Below, piece by piece: positions 11,794-22,096 of a stretch of 64,000 bases of DNA. The notes beneath the pieces are model-generated. The model worked only from the letters and a program-made list of their open reading frames with translations. It ran no database searches and was not told the DNA's origin. The stretch spans positions 124,001 to 188,000 of the forward strand of contig MU385737.1 of the NCBI GenBank assembly GCA_022497155.1, read 5' to 3'. Source of the stretch: Whalleya microplaca (taxonomy: Eukaryota > Ascomycota > Sordariomycetes > Xylariales > Xylariaceae). Position 1 is the stretch's first letter; each line of letters begins with the position of its first letter. The position numbers and the translations under genes are program-made.

Positions 11794-12976
11794 CTAGAGT
11801 CAATGAATTGGTTGACTGTTGCTCGACCTCAGCCGAGCCTTTCTAGCCCCAAGTCATAAGGTTAACTAGGTGGACTGTGATATTGTTAACAGGAGAAAGA
11901 ATATTTCTACGTGCAAGGGAGGTACTTACGGATAATCTCATGGGATCCCTTTAATATTGAATTCAAGTTTCGACGTGTTGTATATCGCCGAGATATCATT
12001 CATAAGGTAGTATATATAATGAGAGGCATGACCAGGGCCCAAGGATTTCAAGCAATGGCGCTGGCACTTTAGTCCCGTATACTTAGACCGATGAACTATA
12101 TAAGCTGCTATTTATCAGGATGTCAATGACTGACTGCTGAGAAATTAGATTCAGAAATATGCTGAGGAGGCCGGAAGCTTCCAATCTTATATAGAACATG
12201 GTCTCGTGGATTGTTCCATGGAAAGTAATGTTGGCATGTACAGCAGTTTACAAACTCCTAGTTTGATGTTTACTATGATGCTATGAATTATATCTGCAAT
12301 CCCAGGTACTGTCAAACATGATTTTCAGAGTAGTTGAGGCGTCCTCTTTAGATGTTGCCTACCTATTTCACAAGTCAGAGTTCACACACGTTGAAAATAT
12401 GATTATCTATATATACACAGGTAGCTGCATTGTATACCTCTGCAAGTATTCAAAGAAAATCACTGGCATTAGAGCCACTATCTTCAAGTAGTATAAAGTC
12501 TGTCAAAATCGCAACTACTTAGACACTCCACAAACATCCACATCAGAAGAAAACTGAATATCGTAAACAGAGGGATGGAATTGTTGGCACAGCACTCACA
12601 GCCGTCTGCAAACAGTCTTGATACTTCAAGCTGTTTAGGAACTTAGTTATAGTTTGCCTCTGATAGCAGAACAAGATATCAGAGACTTGGAGAATGAACA
12701 AAGGGGCTGTATATACCCAACTGAACAACATGAAACTTACATTGACGATGGCCTCATTCGCCAACTCCTGCCGTGTCTTCTCTAAAGTTTTCATGTTCCC
12801 ACCCCTATAACTACACGCTCCCGATTCTTGTCATGTTCTCTTTCTGTTTCACTATCCACCAGCTACTCCAGCAAGTCTAACTCCGGTTTATCAGAACCGT
12901 TCTTCAGCAAGTTAAGACTTATTACCAACGACTGCAAGTGTACTTTCACTCTGTTTAGCCAAGTAAGTGAATCAAC
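11794..12976. other. gene-poor stretch with exon-like remnants
   Basis: On the minus strand, the ATG at 12792-12794 opens MKTLEKTRQELANEAIVN, ending exactly at a GTAAGT donor. A second open piece (about 12600-12690, RQTITKFLNSLKYQDCLQTA) lies between an AG acceptor and a GTGAGT donor. These may be the 5' exons of the gene ending at 11404, or debris. The rest is AT-rich without supportable features. Confidence 0.3.
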
Positions 12977-13810
12977 ATGTCTTCTCGAAACATTAGGTTT
13001 GACGTGGCGGAGATGGCCGAGTTCCGCGAACTTGTGCGCCCACTACGTCGTGAGTACCAGTACCCAGATGAATCACCGGACGAGTTGCGCGCTCGCCTAC
13101 GACGCATGTTTGCAGTCGAGGACGAGGAAGAGGACGATGATGAGATTCTTCAACCCATCCCAACCCGGCCGCCTCCTACGACCCATGTTCCCGCTGCTGA
13201 CCCAGAGTTTCAGGATACCCGCCGCGGAGGCAACAGGCGCCACGGCATTGTCTCCGAGCCCAACATCGGCCCCCCAGTCCCCAACAACCGCAACCGCAAC
13301 CGCAACCGCAACCGCAACCGCGACCGCAACGTGGGCCCCTCAACGCAGCGACCGGGGAGCCAGCGCCGGCGCGCGCTGTCCCCGGAGAGCCCAGAGGAGC
13401 TGTGGTTCGCTCTCACGATAGCGCATATGGCCACCAAGCTACGCAAGGTCTGGACTGACGAATCGGGCCAAGAGCAGACGTCCGAGTTCGAGTTCGAGGA
13501 GGAGGCGCGCATCGTCCGGGGCACCTACGTGCAGGTGGCCTACGAGCGCGAGTACCTGATACCGCGTGTGCAGGATTTCTCGGACTTCTGCGGGCTGTAC
13601 ATGGACGATGGAGAGTATCTCCAAGTGGTGATGCTCAACCACGCGTCCCGGGTTTGGATTGCGAGTCGAGAGAGGCGGAGGAGGGAGGCGCAGCGCTTGG
13701 AGGCAAGGGGGATAGCGAGGGAGGAGAGGGAGGAGGGGGAGGGTTACCTGGGCCTAAAGATCCGATGGTCATGTCACACTCCAGAGGGCGGCTACCGTAT
13801 TAGAGACTAA
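12977..13810 (+). CDS. orphan hypothetical protein with Asn-Arg dipeptide repeat
   Basis: This is a single-exon ORF of 277 codons starting MSSRNIRFDVAEMAEFRELV. Its GC content is much higher than its flanks, which argues for a real gene. Residues about 45-55 form an acidic run (EDEEEDDDE). Residues about 102-116 are an Asn-Arg repeat encoded by tandem AACCGC hexamers (13281-13330). The C-terminal half (from LWFALTIAHMATKL to the end) looks ordered, with YEREYLIPRVQDFSDFCGLY and an Arg/Glu-rich helix before GYLGLKIRWSCH. I recognise no domain. It sits alone between two gene-poor AT-rich stretches. It could be a lineage-specific gene, and nothing here indicates its role. Confidence 0.6.
   Translation: MSSRNIRFDVAEMAEFRELVRPLRREYQYPDESPDELRARLRRMFAVEDEEEDDDEILQPIPTRPPPTTHVPAADPEFQDTRRGGNRRHGIVSEPNIGPPVPNNRNRNRNRNRNRDRNVGPSTQRPGSQRRRALSPESPEELWFALTIAHMATKLRKVWTDESGQEQTSEFEFEEEARIVRGTYVQVAYEREYLIPRVQDFSDFCGLYMDDGEYLQVVMLNHASRVWIASRERRRREAQRLEARGIAREEREEGEGYLGLKIRWSCHTPEGGYRIRD
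13281..13330 (+). repeat. coding hexanucleotide microsatellite (AACCGC)n
   Basis: About eight near-perfect AACCGC units in frame encode alternating Asn and Arg, with one unit changed to GACCGC. In-frame hexamer repeats of this kind change length by whole dipeptides. Confidence 0.85.
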
Positions 13811-15580
13811 TCGGCGTCCCCTCTCACACAAAAAAAAACTTCCCTTCTTCAGGGACCTCGGAGCCAAAACCATTTATTATCAAGAGGAGTACAGCTCAAA
13901 TCCTCATATAATGAGCCCTTGTGACAGGGAGAGGCAGAATGCGGGAAATTAATGGGCAAGCAGGTAGCCGGAAACGCACCTCAGCTCCCCAAGATGCTGA
14001 AAGGTGAGTTAGCAAGCGACTGTTTGTCTATTCGGTAAGTCGTACTTGCACAGGTGATCCTGAAGGTAAGTCCATATAGCCCCTTGTAAGCTGCTCAGGA
14101 CTGTCATAGAAGACTACCTGTCGAAAGGTAAGCCACTCCCATGCTCTGTAGACAGAAGCGACATTTTCCCAAGGCGTGAGAGTTGGGGATCCAGGCGTTA
14201 AGTAATTTGACATAGACAATTCCATTGTGGAACTAACTAAATACAATATTTACCTACATAATTCTTATTTAGACCAGTGACCTAGAACTAACGTGGCAAT
14301 GTAAACAAATAATGTTATTGGGCTATCAGCTCTTGATAGCTCTTGTAGACAAAATCTGGAGAAAAAATACAGGGGTAAATTGTAATGTACCTTCAATATA
14401 TTCTCTAAGGCAGCCTGATTATTGATGAGTCGAGTTTGACTGACACATAGAAGTACTGCCTGAAAGTCGTCTTTGTACTGGTATACAATCAAATAGTTTG
14501 CGAAGTGCTTCTTTAAACTCAACATGCTCTTTGTATTGACAAGTAATCGAGCCCTTCACAAAGCACTCTTCCAAACCTGATATTGTCAAGATTGTCCTTA
14601 CAGTTTGCCCAAACTCGAACTTCCATGAAAGTGGTTGATAGGTGCATAGTCAATACATGGTCAAAGATAAAGCATCCCATCTACTAAAATATATAATTTC
14701 ACCCAAGTCACTCTCACAATTGCGTCTGAGACAAATCAGACTCCCATATAACACTTTGAAATTCTCAATTCCCCTTTTCAGGTACTCTTTACTCTAAGCA
14801 CTAGGTATCTAGACCAACTCTCCTCACCCCCCTTTCCCCCTCAATCCCTCCCCTTTTCTCCCCTTCCTATACCTCAAAGCCCAAGTAATCCGAATAAATA
14901 ACTTTCACAATATATAAATCTTTTAGATTTTTGTATGTGAGAGAACATACCATACCATACCATACCTACATACATACACACGGGGGTCGTCATCATCTTC
15001 TAGAAACGAAGGAGGACTGACCCTTACATCGTGGAAAAACCCCGCCTTGTAAACCTCAAATCTCATCCATCTCAAGGGGATCGATCGATCAACCCTCCTC
15101 GAGCCAGTTCAGTTCAGTTCCATCCCCCACCACGACCTCGCACAGGTTTTTTTTAGCAATAAAAAAAAGTTAAAAAAAAGCTAGAAATATGACACACAAA
15201 TATGACAATGAACAAACAATGATATCTCTTCGCAGTGATTGGTATGATATAGATGATAGATGAACCGCCTGCCTGCCTTTCTCCTTTCCTTTCTTCCCCG
15301 TATCGTAAGGGCCGGGTTAATACGGGCTCCGGTCCCTTCTCTTCAACACCGCGAAATGCAGAAAACCCCCTCCGCCGCCCTTCCAGTAAGTTTGACTCCG
15401 TTCGCCGTAATCTCCATCATCAAGCCGGGTAATATTCTCTCTTCCTTTCTCTCTTTCTCTCTTTTCTCTCCGTTGTTTGTTGGAACCTCTGGCCTGTTGC
15501 CGGGTCTTTGCGTAAGCGTAACGACATATAGTACGTAACGGCATATAATAAGTAGGTAGTAGGACATTGAGATAAACAGA
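13811..15580. other. gene-poor intergenic sequence with exon-like remnants on the minus strand
   Basis: Two minus-strand segments look protein-like. One is at 14028-14246 (from MELSMSNYLTPGSPTLTPWE to a stop after PVQVRLTE). The other is at about 14390-14525, starting MLSLKKHFANYLIVYQYK and ending at a GTACAT donor; an overlapping frame there is equally open (EHVEFKEALRKLFDCIPVQR). I cannot join them confidently. From 14760 on, the sequence is C/T-rich with ATACC tandem repeats near 14949-14970 and looks like the 3' flank of HapX. Confidence 0.3.
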
Positions 15581-17341
15581 TCAGGCATCCCGTCCAAACC
15601 GGACGTCAAACTCCTTTAGTACACCCATGATGCTCGCCGTCTCGACCTCGATCGGCAGCCGAGCGGATGTGCTGGCCTCCTCCTTGGGCACGGCGCGGAG
15701 CTTGGGGAGCCAGGTTCCTATCTCGTCGGCCGCGCGGTCGAAGTTGCGGTGACTTGACAATGTCTTATACGCATCGGCACACGATAAGCTGAGGCCGAGG
15801 GCTGGGTTGCCGGGCGGTGCCGACGTGCCGTTGGATTTGCAGCACCCGGAGCCCTTGGAGCCGCCGCAGCATCCGTCTTTTGGTTTTCCACCGTCACGGG
15901 CAAAGTTGGCTGCTAGGCTGCGGCAGAAGAGTCCTGATTTGGCGTCCTTGAGACATTGGGCACAGGTTCCAGGTCCGTTAATACCGCAGCCGCCGGTTGG
16001 ACGTGCCGATGGAATCGGGGTACGGTGTAGTGAATTGATGCTCGGTAGCTTGATGGCTCCAGTCGACGTGACCTCCATAGGGGAGGGGCCGACATCGTTC
16101 TCCGAAGGTGGGGGCGTCTGGACCTGTTGGGACATGGGAGCAAGAGTCTGCGAGGCGGCGGCTTCGGCACACATGCAATACGTGCCCTCCTTGCAGAAGC
16201 CGCAGGAGTCTCGTGGCGGTAGGGCCTGTTGAGCAACGGGTTGATACAAGGCCGGCTCCTGGGTGGCCGGGGCGGAGTCCTTCTTCTTGGCGAATATGGC
16301 GGTAAAGTCAATTTCGTTGGGATAGGGGTCAGGCTTCTGCCTCTTTTCGTCGGGTGCCAAAACGGAAATGGAAGACGGCCTCCGCTTGAGTTCGGAGGAT
16401 TCGGGATTGGGTCCAGCAGCTTTGATGGTGGCTTCAAGACACTCACACTTGGTGCCGATACTGCACTTACCACACCCGACCGCTGTGCTCGCGATGACTT
16501 CGTCGACACAGGCACACGACCCCTTTCCTTCACAATTGCCGCAACCCGATGGATCCGAGGATGAGTCCTGGGAACCGCCCGACAAGCCTGACGAGTCGGG
16601 CGGAGAGATGATTTGAGGGATAGAAAAGGCCGTGGTCGAATTGCGATGGTCGGGTGCATTGCTGGCCATGCTGCCTCGGCTACCTCGGTGGGCTGGGAAT
16701 TGAGAGGTTAAACTCGGGGCTCGTCCGTGATGTGTAGTGGCGAAACTCCCATTCCTCGATGATGATACACTAGATCCTCCTTCTCTGCATCGTCGTCGCA
16801 GAGACTCGATTTCATTTGCCATCCTACTCCGCTCGCTACGCTCTTTTTCGAGCATGCCCTCCAGAACCGAACATCGACTTCGTAGTGACTGAACGTCCCC
16901 CTCGAGGCTATGCACCTCATCACGCAGCTCCTGCTGGATTTTTTCATATTCCTCCTTCTGGTCATCGAGCTGTTCCTCTAATTCACCGACCCGAGCAGCC
17001 CGCCTTTCGCGAAATGCTCGCTGGGCTGCTCGGTTTTGTGCTTTGCGTTTAGTAGGCGGCGTATCTGTTGCGGGCTTCCTACCGGGCTTGGGTCTGGGAG
17101 GGACGACCCACTCCTTACTGGTGATTGAGCTCTTGGCCACGGCGAGGGCGGCCATGCTGCCGGCTGCAGGTTTGATAGCAATCTGGGGGTGTGCCGACGT
17201 TGGCGTAGAGACATTCGAGATTGGCGAGGTAGCCGAGGCGGGAGATGAAGTTCCTGAAATGGGAGATATGGCGAGTTTAGTTGGGAGTGCTTTTGTGGTG
17301 ATGCTCAGATTTGAAGATGAAATGGCAGCAGAAGTCGCCAT
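15581..17341 (-). CDS. hapX: HapX, bZIP iron-homeostasis regulator
   Basis: A single exon of 586 residues starts at the ATG at 17339-17341 (MATSAAISSSNLS). Residues 77-95 (EWVVPPRPKPGRKP) are the Hap4-like motif that contacts the CCAAT-binding complex. The basic region follows directly (TKRKAQNRAAQRAFRERRAA, 97-116), then a coiled coil to about 186. Cysteine-rich iron-sensing regions follow in order: CGNCEGKGSCAC (267-278), CGKCSIGTKCEC (290-301), CGFCKEGTYCMC (380-391), a CGINGPGTCAQC cluster (452-473), and CCGGSKGSGCC (491-501). This is the HapX architecture: with the CCAAT complex it represses iron-consuming genes in iron starvation and activates iron storage in excess. The C-terminal 80 residues contain a conserved helical stretch (DRAADEIGTWLPKLRA). 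The identification is very strong. Confidence 0.96.
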   Translation of the reverse strand: MATSAAISSSNLSITTKALPTKLAISPISGTSSPASATSPISNVSTPTSAHPQIAIKPAAGSMAALAVAKSSITSKEWVVPPRPKPGRKPATDTPPTKRKAQNRAAQRAFRERRAARVGELEEQLDDQKEEYEKIQQELRDEVHSLEGDVQSLRSRCSVLEGMLEKERSERSRMANEIESLRRRCREGGSSVSSSRNGSFATTHHGRAPSLTSQFPAHRGSRGSMASNAPDHRNSTTAFSIPQIISPPDSSGLSGGSQDSSSDPSGCGNCEGKGSCACVDEVIASTAVGCGKCSIGTKCECLEATIKAAGPNPESSELKRRPSSISVLAPDEKRQKPDPYPNEIDFTAIFAKKKDSAPATQEPALYQPVAQQALPPRDSCGFCKEGTYCMCAEAAASQTLAPMSQQVQTPPPSENDVGPSPMEVTSTGAIKLPSINSLHRTPIPSARPTGGCGINGPGTCAQCLKDAKSGLFCRSLAANFARDGGKPKDGCCGGSKGSGCCKSNGTSAPPGNPALGLSLSCADAYKTLSSHRNFDRAADEIGTWLPKLRAVPKEEASTSARLPIEVETASIMGVLKEFDVRFGRDA

Positions 17342-19456
17342 TGTGGTCCGGTTATGGAGAGGAAAGGTGGGAAACCCATCCAAGGCGTGCTATTCGCTGG
17401 TTTTCGTTCGGCGATGCAACACATGCAGCTCGGACATCAATGTGTTACGGTCCTCGGATTCGGCGCCTTCGAGCATACAACTCGGGCTTGGAACGGTGGT
17501 CACGACAACGGGTTATGCCACAAGGTGTTGTTTTTGATGAAAAGAAAACTTCTCTTTTCCTCCGAAGACAAACTGGCCGAAATCAATTGTGACGGTGGAG
17601 AATTTTTTGATCGCGCCCCCTCTCTTTACAGAGACGACGGAAATTGAGTGAGACGACCAAAGGGACCTGGGGCTCCGAACTAGGGCTTCCTGGCTGGGGC
17701 TACTTTTGTCGTACCTAATATGGATATGGAAACTCTGAAAGGCAGAGCGAGCTGATGAAGGGTCCTTCGGAGTGTGGGAGAGAAAGAGTGAGAAAAAAAC
17801 GTATGAATGGATAGAACAATGACTGATGATGGAGATCGAACCGTTCTCATTAGACAGACTGGGTCGACATCAACGGGCAAGCGGACCAAGCTTGTAGCAT
17901 TCATGCAACAGTAACAATTGCCTTTTCTCCAGTCTTGCCAGTGCTGCCAGTGTCCTTTTGATGGTGGGGGTGTATGTTGGGGGTGTTTTGATCGGTTAAG
18001 GGTGTTAAGGGTGGCCGCGCAGCCCGAGTAGACGGAGGAGGAAGAGGGAGACGGTGATCTTTGGCCATGCAACTGATCAGATTGATAAGATTATGCCAGG
18101 TCCCCTGCAACCCACCTTTACAGAGACTGGACAGTGGACACCAGACACACACGCACCGAGTACCCAGTGCCCAGTATTCCGTCGTACCTAAACCGTAGTA
18201 GACCTGGCAGACACACCCAGCAGAGAGGAGGGATAGATACCCAGAATGTAATCCGTAGGTTAATTACCTAAGACACACAGTAGATACCCAGCAGACACCC
18301 AGTACATAGGCACCCAGTATGCAGGTAGACGCCCAGCAGGAAAATACCGTAGTAACCCGTGACCGCCACGAACTAGATCACTAGATCCTGTGTACGGGGA
18401 TAGTAGTTTACACTGGCTGGGTCCCTGGCAAGTCTGATCTGGCCTGTTAGAGGATAGGCCGGGACAGCTTAGGATAGGCTTGGAATAGTACAGTCGTAGA
18501 TTGAAAAAAATTGTGTTGGTGCCAGTCGATCCACCGGTGCAGGCTCGGACCTGTGGCCATCCGAGCTCGTTCGAGGACCCTTTTTGCGGCTTCAACAGCC
18601 CCTCATGTGCACTTGTGTGGCCAGGTTTTGGGTGTGTAAAAATCAGAAATAGTGGCATGTTCGGGCGAGTCCGGAGAGGCAATTTGTCGATTTGTCGAAG
18701 AGGCACTGTACTAAGCAGCTAAACAAGCCTAAGGGAATCTAAAAGCAGCCAAGGTGGTACAAGTGCCTGCGCACTAGCCAACCAGGTGTGGCTGGACCCG
18801 CATGGGCCGGTATCGGCACAGACCTTCTCTATGTACCTAGGTACCTACACTTATTCATATCCACAGTGCTAGTATTAGATAATCAAGGTGAGAGCAATTG
18901 AGAGCAATTGACTCGGTGTACACAGTAAGCCACCGCAACCGACGGCGTACCTACCTACAGCGGGCGTAGCTTGATCCCCAGACCCCCACCAAAAACCTCG
19001 GCTGCTACAACACTACAACACCTACACGTAATTACATACAGAAGCCAATATGACGACAACTTTCGAATAGTCAAATAGTATCTGCCGTGATTGATTGATG
19101 AAACCCATTTCCCAATTGAACGGACCTACGCAATTTTAGAAATCCCCGACAGGAAGAGAGCTAGGAGAATTCTATCCCTATCTATATATCTATCCCGAAC
19201 GGCAAGCAATCGACAGATCATCTCGACACGTACAGATCTGTAACTGCACGCATATTCCACCTATACCCAGACGATATAAGCTCCATGTTCTGAGTAGCAG
19301 CAAGCTAGGCTAAGGTGCTCACACATACCGACCCCGGACAGCTTCGATGTACTAGCTAGCTTCACCGACCCAGCTCGCCTGCGACCCTAGCACATATCCA
19401 TCCATCCCTAGAAGCTCAACACAAAACCACTTACCTATACACGACACCGCACCGCA
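17342..19456. other. divergent intergenic region upstream of hapX and COG2
   Basis: This 2.1-kb region should contain the promoters of both flanking genes. A GATA-containing cluster lies at 18074-18093 (ATCAGATTGATAAG), about 740 bp upstream of the hapX start. Between about 18140 and 18340 an ACCCAG core is repeated irregularly (ACCCAGTG, ACCCAGCAG, ACCCAGTA). No convincing ORF is present. Confidence 0.5.
18140..18340. repeat. degenerate ACCCAG-rich minisatellite-like tract
   Basis: Repeated short units around ACCCAG and GACACCCAG occur roughly ten times with variable spacing, for example near 18161, 18209, 18239, 18286, 18297 and 18312. The units are too diverged for one period to hold throughout. 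Confidence 0.5.
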
Positions 19457-20434
19457 ATGGCAACGCCGTCAACGGCACCCCCGGGCACGCGCCCGCGTCC
19501 CCGCCCCTTCGCCCTCCCCTCCTCACCCTCCTCAACCACAGGCGCCTCCCCCTCCTCCCCCCCATCCCCCTCACCCTCACACACCCACTCCTCCCCCTAC
19601 CCCTCCTCCGCCAACGACGACGACGACATCGACGCCGACGCGCCCCTGCCCTTCCCAACAGCGCTCCCGCGCGCCGACTTCCTCGCGCCCAGCTTCGACG
19701 CCGCCGCCTACCTGTCCTCGCCGTCGCTCGCGCACCGCCACCAGACGCTCGAGGACCTGCGGTCGGACCTGCGCGAGCGCAGCGCCGCCATCGCCGCCGA
19801 GCTGCTCGCCCTCGTCAACGGGAATTACACCGCGTTCCTCGGGCTCGGGGACGAGCTGCTGGGGGGCGGCGAGCGCGTTGAGGATGTAAGGGTTGCGCTG
19901 CTGGGGTTCCGGAGGGCCGTTGAGGAGATCCGGGGTAGGGTCAGGGAGAGGGCGGGGGAGGTCGGGGGGTTGAGTCGGGAGTTGGGGGGCGTGAGGGCGG
20001 AGGTGGAGGTGGGGAGGAAGATGGTCGAGTTGGATGAGCGGGTGGGGTTGTTGGAGGGGAGGCTGGCTATTGCGGGGGAGAAGACGGCATCGCTGGAGAG
20101 TGATGAGGAGAGCGAAGAGGAGGACGAGGACGAGCAGGATGATATGCCGGATGGGACGTTGGGGAGCAGCCCGGCGAAGCTGGCGCGGTTGGCGGACGAG
20201 TATACGGTGGTGGAGGAGCTGGCGGACGATATTGGGCGAGAGGCCCCCTTCGTGCGGAAGATGGAGGAGAGGATGGCGAAGTGTCGGAGTACGATACTCT
20301 TAGATCTCGCTACGGCGTTGAAGGAAGCTAAGAAAGCTGGGGTGGCGGGACAGGCGAGATTGCTCAAGCTCATGGGCATATATGCACTTATGGATGCCCA
20401 GGCCGAGGCCGTCAAGACGTTAAAAGGCAATTAG
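19457..20434 (+). CDS. cog2: Conserved oligomeric Golgi complex subunit 2
   Basis: A single-exon ORF of 325 residues starts at MATPSTAPPGTRPRP. The first 65 residues are Pro/Ser-rich and end in an Asp run. LPRADFLAPSFDAAAYLS then leads into a helical section with HRHQTLEDLRSDLRERSAAI and NGNYTAFLGLGDEL, matching the COG2 N-terminal domain. An acidic linker (SDEESEEEDEDEQDD, about residues 214-230) separates this from a C-terminal helical part (AKLARLADEYTVVEELADDI). COG tethers retrograde vesicles within the Golgi, and COG2 is a lobe A subunit. The short length suits fungal COG2 proteins, which are far smaller than the animal form. The Pro/Ser-rich leader makes the exact start less certain. 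The gene converges with uL1m, whose stop lies about 200 bp downstream. Confidence 0.82.
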   Translation: MATPSTAPPGTRPRPRPFALPSSPSSTTGASPSSPPSPSPSHTHSSPYPSSANDDDDIDADAPLPFPTALPRADFLAPSFDAAAYLSSPSLAHRHQTLEDLRSDLRERSAAIAAELLALVNGNYTAFLGLGDELLGGGERVEDVRVALLGFRRAVEEIRGRVRERAGEVGGLSRELGGVRAEVEVGRKMVELDERVGLLEGRLAIAGEKTASLESDEESEEEDEDEQDDMPDGTLGSSPAKLARLADEYTVVEELADDIGREAPFVRKMEERMAKCRSTILLDLATALKEAKKAGVAGQARLLKLMGIYALMDAQAEAVKTLKGN

Positions 20435-20632
20435 ACGAACAGGTGTGGACAGGAAAAAGCTTGACATTCATGATTGATAACGAAAAGCATATTTCGTAAA
20501 TATACCCTCGGAGCAAAGTATCTGGTATGGTTTTTTATATAGGACATTATTTGATATGGTACACCTTTTGTACACAGTTCTGCCTGCCCCGTAGCTTGTG
20601 TGCATGTTTTATCTACATAGCCATAGCCGAGC

Positions 20633-21690
20633 TTACATAGCTGTGCTTAAATGTGCCGGCAAGACCTTCTCGTCGGTAGAGTTGAAGCCTCCGTTCAGGG
20701 GGAAGCCGGGCCCGTTGGTAGACGTCAAGATGACCTCGATCAAGTCCTTCCGGATGCGGTCCTCCATGAGCGCGATGTCGTTCTTGACGGAGCCGACGAG
20801 GGTCTTGACGTTGTCGGCGAGCATCTTGGGCGTGAACTGGATGTTGCCGATGGGCATGCGGATGGCGCCGACGCGCTCGCGGTAGACCTCGGCGCCGACC
20901 ATCTCGTGCATGAGGCCCTTGACGCTCTTGGTCAGCGTGTTGGTCTTGAGGCTGGGCATCAGGCCCTTGGGGCCCAGGATCCGCCCCAGCCCGGCCTTCT
21001 TGAGCGCCGCCTCCGAGTCCGTGTGGCAGATCAGCCGGTTGAAGGGCAGCTTGTTCGGGTTCGCGCGGATCAGGTTGAAGAGGGACTCCTCGCCGAAGGC
21101 CACCGCGCCGGACGCGCGCGCGTCGTGCATCGCGCCGCTGCCCTCCCGGCAGATCACCGCGATCTTCGTGTTGTTCTTCACCGGGTAGGGGAGCCGTATC
21201 CGGTTGCGCACCACGGGGCCGTTCTTGTACGTGCGGATCTTCAGCGATACCTCGTACGTCACGGAGGTCGGGGGGCGGCCCACTTCGGCGGCGCGTAGGT
21301 ATCTGTGATATATATCTTCTGTATTAGTCCTTGTCCAAGAGCAGGAGAATGATGTGTTATATTGGAATGTGCTATATCAGAATGTGCTAGCTTTCGGGGT
21401 GTATTTGTATGTTGGACTGACCGCATCGCATCGCACAGCGAGAACTGCTCGTCCCGGCTGGTGGTCGCGTATTTGTACTCCTTGAAGCGCGACTGTTTCC
21501 GCTTCTTCTTCAGCTTCTCCCTCTGTCTCTCACGCACCTGCATGGCGTAGTTGCTGGAGCTGGTGACCTTCCATCGCGTCTGGACGATCGAGGGGGCTAA
21601 GAATCGGGGAATGGTCGTGACGGCTGGTCTCAGAGCCGTGGACAGACTGAGCCGTGCCAATGAGGCGATGCATTGGTTTGTCGTGGCCAT
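20633..21690 (-). CDS. mrpl1: Mitochondrial large-subunit ribosomal protein uL1m
   Basis: Two exons (21422-21690 and 20633-21302) with a 119-bp GT-AG intron give 312 residues. The start at 21690 opens MATTNQCIASLARLSLSTAL, an Arg/Ser-rich, acid-poor mitochondrial targeting sequence. A basic segment follows (REKLKKKRKQSRFKEYKY). The L1 fold contains KIAVICREGSGAMHDARASG, LKKAGLGRILGPKGLMPS (the conserved L1 loop) and IGNIQFTPKMLADNVKTLVG. uL1m binds 23S-type rRNA at the L1 stalk next to the E site of mitoribosomes. It is divergent from the GluRS gene, with 406 bp between start codons. Confidence 0.93.
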
Positions 21691-22096
21691 CGTGGCCCTC
21701 GCTATTATCGTCGTCAAGACGCTCGTCCAGGATGGAGCTTCGAAATATCGAAAGATGGAGCGGCACAAATTTGGTACAGGCGGGCCGACATTCTCCGACC
21801 GACCTGATGATCTTGGATTTCAGCCTCAAGTGGTCAAAGCTTATCTTATTTATGATTTTTGGGTTATCTTATCGGTCTATCTTATCGTTAACGCCGTTCG
21901 ACCCCGCCAGCCCCGCCAACAGCTTGGGCACACCTAACGGACACACTGATTTCACCCCGCCACAAAAACATTCAATTCGTGTGGCTCACGTTGTTGACTC
22001 AGAACAGTCGAGTCATCGGGTGATTTACATATATCTCAGCCGATCTTCTCAACTTACCAACTTCACTCGTTTGGTAATTACACGAAATTACCCACA
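21691..22096. promoter_or_regulatory. shared divergent promoter region of uL1m and GluRS genes
   Basis: Only 406 bp separate the start codons of two oppositely oriented translation genes, so both 5' UTRs and promoters must lie here. I see no strong TATA box. TATCTTATCGG-type repeats occur near 21862-21892. Confidence 0.6.

Noticed and set aside
15913..16659. 248-codon ORF overlapping hapX in another frame
   Set aside because: Overlaps the bZIP/Cys-rich coding sequence in full and is Pro/Arg-rich without a recognisable domain.
17815..17870. B-box-like GGTTCGATCTCC on the minus strand upstream of hapX
   Set aside because: The T arm does not pair and no A box or acceptor stem is present.
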